From positions 1-6,305 of the forward strand of contig JAPUJU010000348.1 of assembly GCA_027296025.1 (NCBI GenBank): a DNA stretch of 6,305 nt, in the 5' to 3' direction. Origin of the DNA: a bacterium (GTDB taxonomy: Bacteria; Krumholzibacteriota; Krumholzibacteriia; WVZY01). A program made the translations under genes and the position numbers. This document shows positions 1-5,079 of the stretch, piece after piece (the first letter of the stretch is position 1; each line of letters begins with the position of its first letter). The notes below the pieces were generated by a model. The model was not told where the DNA came from. It saw nothing but the letters and a program-made list of their open reading frames with translations, and made no database searches.

Positions 1-791
1 GGATCAGCAACTACAGCGAGAGGTACCCGCGCGTTAGCGCTATTCCACTCATCCATCGGCTTCACGATCTACCTGTCATCGGTGATCGCCTCAAGAAGAG
101 GATTATCCACGACAAACCATCCGCGCTCATTCCGTGGCCCCACGAGGGGGATGCGATCTACCACGATTACGCCGGTTTCGGACAAACGGTGGACGGGATA
201 GAGAGAGAACTGACCGACGAGATGCAGCGCCGCCTGAAGGAGAAAATCAGCGGGCACCTGCGGCTCACGGGCAAACCTCGCTTTCTCAGCAAGCAAACGG
301 CAAACAATCGCCGCGTGGGGCTTCTGGACAAGATGTTTCCCGACGCGTTGTACGTTCACGCGATCCGCGATGGCCGTGCCGTTGCCAGCTCTACACTTCG
401 AGTTCCCTGGTGGAACGACACGCATATCTGGTGGCTCGGGTACAAAGCATCGCAGTGGCAGGAAGAAGGACGTCCACCCATCGAGTTGTCCGCGCGGTAT
501 TGGATGCGAACCGTTCAGGAAGTGCGGCGTCACCGCGAGTTACTCGGTGACCGCTACATGGAAATTCGGTACGAGGATCTGGCGCGCGACACACGTGGAG
601 TTATCGGCGAGATAACGCGGGTTTGCGCGCTGCGCCAGTCGGCCGCTTTCACGAAACGCATACCGTCGACGCTTCCCGGTATGAACTACAAATGGAAGGA
701 ACAACTCACTGACACCGAAAAAGCGACGCTTCAGGAGTGCATTGGTGAGTTTCTCGACGAGCTCGGATACGTTGAGATAGACGAGGGGTGA
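1..791 (+). CDS. Sulfotransferase family protein, 5' end cut by window edge
   Basis: The frame starting at base 3 is open from the left edge to the TGA at 789-791, giving 262 visible residues. A GTG at 189 is only an internal codon, because family-like sequence (NYSERYP near residue 3) lies upstream of it. The product resembles PAPS-dependent sulfotransferases (Sulfotransfer_3 type), which move a sulfuryl group from PAPS to a hydroxyl or amine acceptor. The 3'-phosphosulfate-binding motif is IRDGRAVASS at residues 121-130, with Arg122 and Ser130 spaced as in the family, and RYEDL follows further on. The N-terminal P-loop-like 5'-PSB motif is not visible; it should lie in the roughly 25-40 residues missing beyond the edge. 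No signal peptide can be judged. The acceptor is unknown, but a flippase and a second sulfotransferase nearby suggest a glycan or lipid. The gene ends one base from the oppositely oriented peptidase gene. The family call is fairly sure; the substrate is not. Confidence 0.85.
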   Translation, partial: ISNYSERYPRVSAIPLIHRLHDLPVIGDRLKKRIIHDKPSALIPWPHEGDAIYHDYAGFGQTVDGIERELTDEMQRRLKEKISGHLRLTGKPRFLSKQTANNRRVGLLDKMFPDALYVHAIRDGRAVASSTLRVPWWNDTHIWWLGYKASQWQEEGRPPIELSARYWMRTVQEVRRHRELLGDRYMEIRYEDLARDTRGVIGEITRVCALRQSAAFTKRIPSTLPGMNYKWKEQLTDTEKATLQECIGEFLDELGYVEIDEG

Positions 792-792
792 T

Positions 793-2280
793 TCAGCGAG
801 AAATCCCCGTGCCACCCGCGGCACCGCGCGTGCCCAGCATTGACGCGATAATGGCCCGCTGTGCGGGTGTCGCTTCGCTGAACTCGGCGATGTAAAACTC
901 GTCCATCATCGTTGTGAGTTGAAGTCCGATCGACTCGCAATACGGTCCTATGTCGAGAAAGCCGGTGCCATCCACGAACTCGCCAAAGAACTCGCTCTGA
1001 TCTTTCCCGCTGACCTCTGTTGCGATACGAACGATATCCTCGTATGAGTAGCGGTTTCCGGTCGCACCGAACTCCGCGTACATTCGGCTCATAAGTTCGT
1101 CGATTCCTTTTGCATTCTCCGTCGCCTCACGAATCCGGATATCGAGTGCAAACGCTACCAGTGTACCCCCACCGTAAACAAGGAATCGCTTGCGATGCTT
1201 CTCCGCACCCGCCGCGCGCATGGAATCCGTGATATCCATCAGCTTCTTTGCGATGATGTATCGCCTTGCGGAATTTTCGAGTTTTCGGTAGGTGGTTTCC
1301 CGGGGATCGAGGCCGGTTCGACTGAGACTCAGGATCGTCAGATAGTCCGTAAATCCTTCCTTGAACCACTCTTCGTCGGAGCTCGAAGCGGGCGCAATCG
1401 TGTGCCCGTTCCAGAAATGCAGCAACTCGTGGGCAATACCGTGTCCCCAGACTGCGCTGCTTGTCCGGTTTACTTCACCACGAATCAGCATACTGTAGCT
1501 GCCGGGGAACGCTCCGCCGTCAGAGCGGTTTCCCGGGTTTATGACGACCAGATACCTGGACTCCGACGGCATGCCGCCGAACATTTCGACATACGCGGGC
1601 AACAACGGTGCCATCGCTTCGACGAACAGGTTCAGCTTTGACTTGAAACGGTCTCCGACGGCGAGGATGAACGTGAAGTCACCGATAGTAACGGTCTCCT
1701 CGAGGTGCGTTCCCATAAAGAGACAGTTTCTGACCAGGTCCATGACGTTCCGGGCACTGTAGGTTCCCATCTCAACGGACGGCCATGGTGTGGACGCCTT
1801 CCACCCCGACGGAAGATCGAAACGAACGTCGATCGTATGGGTCGAGGTGTGTCCCGGGACGATAAAGAGGGAAGCGCCGGTAAAGAACAAGCCGTCGTCC
1901 TGACGGTACGCCACTTCATCAATGCCGGGTCCCCAGTCGTACCGGTCATGTTCGAGCAACACGTCGTAGTCGACATGCACGATGTCTCCAACATTGGCGG
2001 CCAGGGTCCAGTCTCCGATACCCGCGTATTCGTACGTCACGGGTTCGCCGTCGGCACGCTTGATCACGAGATTTCGAACCAGTGCCGCCTGGCCGTCCTC
2101 GAGCTGCGGCGAGCGCGTGATGTACATCGCGATCGTGCTGGACTCGAGCGCAAACTCACCGGAGACATGAATGGTCTTCGGATTATCATCGTTGACAGTG
2201 ACGGTGTACGACGCACCCAGGCACACGTCCGACAAACAAACACCTGCGACCAGTAGCGCAATGGTGACCATGGTTCTCAC
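793..2280 (-). CDS. Secreted M61-like (glycyl aminopeptidase family) zinc metallopeptidase
   Basis: I choose the GTG at 2280-2278 (495 residues) because GAGGAGG sits 5 nt upstream. An in-frame ATG at 2340 would add 20 residues without a visible ribosome site, and the ATG at 2271 is too far from the Shine-Dalgarno. The product begins with a Sec-type signal peptide (hydrophobic residues 4-16, cleavage around residues 22-23), so it probably acts in the periplasm or outside. Residues about 24-190 resemble the beta-rich N-terminal domain of M61 peptidases. The gluzincin zinc site is HELLH at 284-288 followed by FWNG, with the third ligand probably Glu308 in WFKEGFTDY. A C-terminal helical part with YGGGTL and LDIRIRE (from about 369) also fits M61. 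It is shorter than many M61 proteins (around 600 residues), with no visible C-terminal PDZ domain. The usual GGLEH-type motif appears as GGAFPGS (255-261), so true aminopeptidase activity is uncertain. It diverges from the lipoprotein gene. Confidence 0.85.
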   Translation of the reverse strand: MRTMVTIALLVAGVCLSDVCLGASYTVTVNDDNPKTIHVSGEFALESSTIAMYITRSPQLEDGQAALVRNLVIKRADGEPVTYEYAGIGDWTLAANVGDIVHVDYDVLLEHDRYDWGPGIDEVAYRQDDGLFFTGASLFIVPGHTSTHTIDVRFDLPSGWKASTPWPSVEMGTYSARNVMDLVRNCLFMGTHLEETVTIGDFTFILAVGDRFKSKLNLFVEAMAPLLPAYVEMFGGMPSESRYLVVINPGNRSDGGAFPGSYSMLIRGEVNRTSSAVWGHGIAHELLHFWNGHTIAPASSSDEEWFKEGFTDYLTILSLSRTGLDPRETTYRKLENSARRYIIAKKLMDITDSMRAAGAEKHRKRFLVYGGGTLVAFALDIRIREATENAKGIDELMSRMYAEFGATGNRYSYEDIVRIATEVSGKDQSEFFGEFVDGTGFLDIGPYCESIGLQLTTMMDEFYIAEFSEATPAQRAIIASMLGTRGAAGGTGISR

Positions 2281-2285
2281 GATGT

Positions 2286-2292
2286 CCTCCTC
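2286..2292 (-). promoter_or_regulatory. Ribosome binding site of the M61-like peptidase gene
   Basis: On the minus strand this reads GAGGAGG, a near-perfect Shine-Dalgarno, followed by the 5-nt spacer ACATC and then GTG. It decides the start of the peptidase: the GTG at 2280 is well spaced, whereas the ATG three codons later would have a 14-nt spacer. Confidence 0.8.
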
Positions 2293-2379
2293 TGGTTGGG
2301 GTTCGTAGATGAGACGCGAAAGTGCTCTCGAAGGTTTCAAGTCTCTTGCCGGTTACGTCATTGGCAGACAAGGAAGCGG

Positions 2380-2409
2380 TTGCGAGGGGCGCCGACTATC
2401 TTGCATATT
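2380..2409 (+). promoter_or_regulatory. Possible sigma70-like promoter for the lipoprotein gene
   Basis: TTGCGA (2380-2385) matches the -35 consensus at four of six bases, and CATATT (2404-2409) matches the -10 consensus at four of six, with an 18-nt spacer. It lies in a small AT-richer patch and would give a leader of roughly 40-45 nt before the TTG start. The match is weak, and the organism's own promoter consensus is unknown. Confidence 0.25.
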
Positions 2410-2418
2410 AGCACAGGT

Positions 2419-2442
2419 TGGCCCTCAAGCCCCGCTGGGCCA
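2419..2442 (+). other. Short stem-loop in the lipoprotein leader
   Basis: TGGCCC (2419-2424) and GGGCCA (2437-2442) are perfect 6-bp complements around a 12-nt loop, ending six bases before the Shine-Dalgarno. The loop carries CCCC, which could alternatively pair with the GGGG of the ribosome site. The GC-rich stem could form in RNA, but a repeat this short can occur by chance, and no regulatory role is shown. Confidence 0.3.
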
Positions 2443-2447
2443 CCAAA

Positions 2448-2453
2448 GAGGGG
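2448..2453 (+). promoter_or_regulatory. Ribosome binding site of the lipoprotein gene
   Basis: GAGGGG within the purine run AAAGAGGGGAA lies 6 nt before a TTG codon at 2460. It supports that TTG as the start over the in-frame TTG at 2418, which has no properly spaced Shine-Dalgarno. Starting at 2460 also puts the lysine of the signal peptide at residue 2. Confidence 0.7.
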
Positions 2454-2459
2454 AACCCG

Positions 2460-3839
2460 TTGAAAATAAATGTAATCTGGCTTCAATCCGTCGTTTTGAC
2501 GTTGCTCGCGACGTTCGCTTTGCTGGGAGGGTGCTCGAGCGAAGAGACGCCCGGTCAAGCGCCGCCCGTTGCCGAGACGGTCACGATGCCGATGACGCCG
2601 ATCGGTCCGCCGATGGCAAAAGTGCGGGAGTCCAGCCGTTACCGCAGCGGAGGGGCTGTGGCGAGTCTTGGAGGGGACGTCGAGTACCGTTTTGATTTCG
2701 ACGCGGACGGAGCAAGCATGATTACAGGCTATCAGGCGGCGGACAGCGCCGACACGATGTGGACCGTCTCCGGCACCTACTCGGTGCGTTCGCAGGCGCG
2801 ATCCGTGACGACGGGCGCCGTGTCCGACTGGTCGGCCGCGCTTTCCGTCGGCGTTGGTACCGTCCCGCGGACAGAAATTATTCGAATCCGCAATCGATGG
2901 TGGGTCAACAAAGTCGAGATGGCGAGGGACATTGATTTCCAGGACGGGATACCCGACACACTTCCGTACGGAAGCTGGATCACCGTGTACTACCAGGGCG
3001 TCGACAGCACGTTCGATGCGGCCAACTGTACAGACCTCGTCAACAAATGCTGGTCCTACCAGATGCGGCACGATTGGGCATCTGCGCGGGATCCGAACTC
3101 TTTCGGGCAGGTTCCGTGGGCGCCCCCCTCCGGCGGTGTCGACACGGATGCGGCGTCCGTAATCGATACGATGAGTATGAATGTCGGTACGGTCGACTAC
3201 ACGATATTTGCCAGGGCCTTCGATTTCTTCAACGTGTCCGATCCGATGCCCGCGGAGGTACAGCTCGTCGGCAACATCCCGCCCACGCTCGACTCTTTCT
3301 CGATCGAGAACCACGATGGAACGACGATCAGCGATGGCGATACGATCGACTGGGACTGGTGGGCGCCCGCAGACAGCGGGTATGTGGTCAAAACTCCGGA
3401 AGCCTGGTGGTCGAAAACCTTCTACTTCGTTATTCGGGCTTCCGGTCGCGATGATCCCGCGGAGAAAGATGTTGCGGGCGGGATGTCATGGCAATACCAG
3501 TTCGAGAAGTCACCGAATTCGGGCATCTTCGAGGGGTTCGGACGCGCAAACGCCTGGGTGGACGGCGTGACAACCGAATCGCTCCAGGACACGCACACAT
3601 TCGTAGCGTTGGTCCCGGTACCGGATACGGCCGGCGACAGTCTTTTCAACAACCTGCCCGCCTGGAGCAACCTGTCGTACGACTTCACGATGGTGGCCAG
3701 GGACCTTCCAACCGGTTCGGTGTTCAACCAGTACGTGATCTACGACGGGAATCGCGTACTTACAGCGTCCTACAACTCCGACAAACTCGCTGCCACAGAC
3801 GGCGGCGGATTCACTTTTTATTTGAGGCTGCGGCGCTAG
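2460..3839 (+). CDS. Large Trp-rich surface lipoprotein with PKD/Ig-like N-terminal domain, function unknown
   Basis: Translation from the TTG at 2460 gives 459 residues. The start is supported by GAGGGG 6 nt upstream and by an immediate lipoprotein signal peptide: Lys2, a hydrophobic core at about 5-22, and lipobox LGGC with Cys25 as the lipidated residue. Ser26 follows, so by E. coli sorting rules it would go to the outer membrane (inference). Residues about 44-132 resemble a PKD/Ig-like beta domain, with the pattern VEYRFDFDADG, then GTYSVRSQAR, then VSDWSAALSV. The rest (about 135-459) is probably beta-rich, with a second Ig-like beginning near PTLDSFSI and a Trp cluster in WDWWAP. About 17 tryptophans are present, far above average. 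Cys190 and Cys197 could form a disulfide. I see no catalytic motif. The protein may bind a ligand or serve a structural role at the cell surface. It diverges from the secreted peptidase gene and could share its regulation. The exact function is not recognised. Confidence 0.8.
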   Translation: MKINVIWLQSVVLTLLATFALLGGCSSEETPGQAPPVAETVTMPMTPIGPPMAKVRESSRYRSGGAVASLGGDVEYRFDFDADGASMITGYQAADSADTMWTVSGTYSVRSQARSVTTGAVSDWSAALSVGVGTVPRTEIIRIRNRWWVNKVEMARDIDFQDGIPDTLPYGSWITVYYQGVDSTFDAANCTDLVNKCWSYQMRHDWASARDPNSFGQVPWAPPSGGVDTDAASVIDTMSMNVGTVDYTIFARAFDFFNVSDPMPAEVQLVGNIPPTLDSFSIENHDGTTISDGDTIDWDWWAPADSGYVVKTPEAWWSKTFYFVIRASGRDDPAEKDVAGGMSWQYQFEKSPNSGIFEGFGRANAWVDGVTTESLQDTHTFVALVPVPDTAGDSLFNNLPAWSNLSYDFTMVARDLPTGSVFNQYVIYDGNRVLTASYNSDKLAATDGGGFTFYLRLRR

Positions 3840-3840
3840 C

Positions 3841-3856
3841 CCGACCGCTCAGTCGG
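3841..3856. terminator. Weak hairpin at the convergent junction, possible bidirectional terminator
   Basis: CCGAC (3841-3845) and GTCGG (3852-3856) form a 5-bp GC-rich stem with a 6-nt loop, right after the lipoprotein stop codon and covering the stop codon of the DCC gene. There is no T-run on either side, so it is at best a weak intrinsic terminator. It is called mainly for its position between two converging transcripts. Confidence 0.25.
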
Positions 3857-4271
3857 TGTGTCTTCGACACTCGCCGGTCCTGCACGCGTCCGGGTTGTCG
3901 ACCGCGAGCCGGTAACGGTTCGTGGCGACCCACCGGTACGCGCGATCGGCGATTTGCCGGACGATCGGCAAATAGTATGCGAACAGCAGTTTGCCCGTGA
4001 CGGGATGTCCCAGGTTGATCGAGCGGACGATCGCTTCGGCGCCACCGTAGATGTGGTGTCGGGGGTCGACGAGCTTTATTTCCTTCATGCAGTCGGCGTG
4101 AGTCAGGTCGCGGTACGGATCGAGCGCTCCTTTATCCTGAAAAGACACCAGCCGGACGCGATCCCCGGCGTAGCGAATGAGCCTCTCCGCCTGCTTCGTG
4201 CAGAAGTCGCAATGGCCATCGTAGAGGACGACCCCCGATGGCGAATTTGATGGCTTATCTGCTGCCTTCAT
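3849..4271 (-). CDS. DCC-family (DUF393) thiol-disulfide oxidoreductase-like protein
   Basis: A 140-residue soluble protein with no signal peptide or membrane segment, so probably cytoplasmic. The DCC signature DxxCxxC is intact as YDGHCDFC (17-24), with Cys21 and Cys24 in a thioredoxin-like position after the first beta strand. The family hallmark RYRWxAxNRYRL near residues 110-122 is largely present (AYRWVATNRYRL). It also has Cys61 and a C-terminal CRTGEC pair (Cys130, Cys135), giving five cysteines. Family members are predicted redox proteins, but few have a known substrate. The ATG at 4271 is supported by GGAGG 9 nt upstream. The gene starts inside the end of the upstream sulfotransferase gene (17-nt overlap), so it is the third visible gene of that operon and likely translationally coupled. 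It ends 9 bases from the convergent lipoprotein stop. The family call is solid; its role beside a sulfotransferase is unknown. Confidence 0.9.
   Translation of the reverse strand: MKAADKPSNSPSGVVLYDGHCDFCTKQAERLIRYAGDRVRLVSFQDKGALDPYRDLTHADCMKEIKLVDPRHHIYGGAEAIVRSINLGHPVTGKLLFAYYLPIVRQIADRAYRWVATNRYRLAVDNPDACRTGECRRHTD
3952..3973. repeat. Perfect 8-bp inverted repeat inside the DCC gene
   Basis: ATTTGCCG (3952-3959) is followed after six bases by its exact complement CGGCAAAT (3966-3973). The repeat lies in the coding sequence for the segment LPIVRQI. It could form a hairpin in the mRNA, but one repeat of this size is expected by chance in a window of this length, so no function is claimed. 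Confidence 0.4.
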
Positions 4272-5079
4272 ATCCCATTGCCTCCATGCGTTCCGCGCAG
4301 ATCGATTCGATCCTCTCGAGGTTTTCGCCGAAGAAATCGGGCCACGTCACCGTGTGGTCACCTGCCGGTTGAAATTGAATGTCGACTTTGTTACGAATGT
4401 CGTTCCGGGCGGGCAGGTCCAGCGCATCGGCAAGCCGTTTGATCTCACCCGGCTTGTCGGCAAGAAAATCTTCGAATCGCGAAAGAATGATTTCATCTGC
4501 GTTTGCAAGATAGATGTCCGTCGTGAAATTCCAGCGGTGGGCGAGTCTGTCAATGTAGTGCGTGCCGGAAATTCCAAGCCACTCGCCGTCCAGAATCAAT
4601 TGCCAGGCGCGTGTGATCTTCTGTCGGGCCTCGGCGGGGATCGAATCGAGGTTTCCGGGTATGCCGAGCCGGTTGAGGATGCTGCGAATGTTGTCGCGTG
4701 GGTCCCGCACAACGATCACAAACTTTGACTCCGGAAAAAAATTCGCGAGTTCCCGGTAGAACGGCGTCAGACTCGGTTCCTTGATCATGGGCCGGGAGAA
4801 GTCGAGCCGGTGGCGTTCCACAAAATCCTTCATCGTTAGAGCTTCGGTTCGAAGGCGATCGATGACGGGGTCGGTGAACTCCTTCTTGAGATCGAGCGTA
4901 ATCGGCAGGCCGGCCGTTTCGGCTAGGAGGGCCGCGATGGCCGTGGTGCCGGATTTCTGATTACCGAGCAGCAGGATCGGGCGTTCGTGCACCCGGGCGC
5001 CGATCGATCGGAAGCCGAGGGACATTCGCTCAAATGTTCTCCGGATGCTGCCGGTAAGACTCTGTGAGTTGTCAGCCAT
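4255..5079 (-). CDS. Sulfotransferase family protein
   Basis: The ATG at 5079 gives 274 residues. The frame stays open to an upstream candidate at 5157, but those 26 extra residues (Cys/Ser/Arg-rich) lie inside the flippase gene and look like out-of-frame translation. The product has both PAPS-binding motifs of the Sulfotransfer_3 type. The 5'-PSB loop is LLLGNQKSGTTAI at 36-48, with Lys42 the likely PAPS-contacting lysine. The 3'-PSB is VVRDPRDNIRS at 123-133, with Arg125 and Ser133 expected to bind the 3'-phosphate. There is no signal peptide or membrane helix after residue 1, so it is probably cytoplasmic, where PAPS is available. The start overlaps the flippase stop by 8 nt (ATGGCTGA) without a strong Shine-Dalgarno, which suggests translational coupling. 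The end overlaps the DCC gene by 17 nt. A glycan or lipid made for export by the flippase is the natural candidate acceptor (inference). Confidence 0.9.
   Translation of the reverse strand: MADNSQSLTGSIRRTFERMSLGFRSIGARVHERPILLLGNQKSGTTAIAALLAETAGLPITLDLKKEFTDPVIDRLRTEALTMKDFVERHRLDFSRPMIKEPSLTPFYRELANFFPESKFVIVVRDPRDNIRSILNRLGIPGNLDSIPAEARQKITRAWQLILDGEWLGISGTHYIDRLAHRWNFTTDIYLANADEIILSRFEDFLADKPGEIKRLADALDLPARNDIRNKVDIQFQPAGDHTVTWPDFFGENLERIESICAERMEAMGYEGSR
4281..4285 (-). promoter_or_regulatory. Ribosome binding site of the DCC gene
   Basis: The minus strand reads GGAGG nine bases before the ATG at 4271. The site lies inside the 3' end of the sulfotransferase gene and supports the chosen DCC start and coupled translation. 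Confidence 0.65.

Larger units (their letters stand above)
2281..2459. other. Divergent intergenic region between peptidase and lipoprotein genes
   Basis: This 179-bp stretch separates two divergent start codons and must hold the 5' leaders, and probably the promoters, of both genes. It contains the two ribosome binding sites, a weak sigma70-like promoter candidate for the lipoprotein, and a short hairpin in the lipoprotein leader. I found no convincing promoter for the peptidase direction and no clear operator palindrome. A minus-strand frame runs into it from the peptidase gene back to an ATG at 2340, but it looks like upstream read-through rather than coding sequence. Confidence 0.75.

Noticed and set aside
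1705..2256. Plus-strand open frame of 183 codons opposite the peptidase gene
   Set aside because: There is no recognisable domain or ribosome site, and it is antisense to the conserved M61-like N-terminal domain and signal peptide.
2281..2340. N-terminal extension of the peptidase to the ATG at 2340
   Set aside because: The 20 extra residues are charged and would precede the signal peptide. The strong GAGGAGG site instead lies within them, correctly spaced for the GTG at 2280.
2418..2459. Lipoprotein start at the TTG at 2418
   Set aside because: It would add 14 residues ahead of the signal peptide and has no suitably spaced Shine-Dalgarno, unlike the TTG at 2460.
2358..3314. Long minus-strand open frame of 318 codons opposite the lipoprotein gene
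   Set aside because: Its Arg/His/Gly-rich product has no domain pattern, while the plus strand here encodes a lipoprotein with signal peptide, lipobox, ribosome site and PKD-like motif. It is an antisense shadow typical of GC-rich genes.
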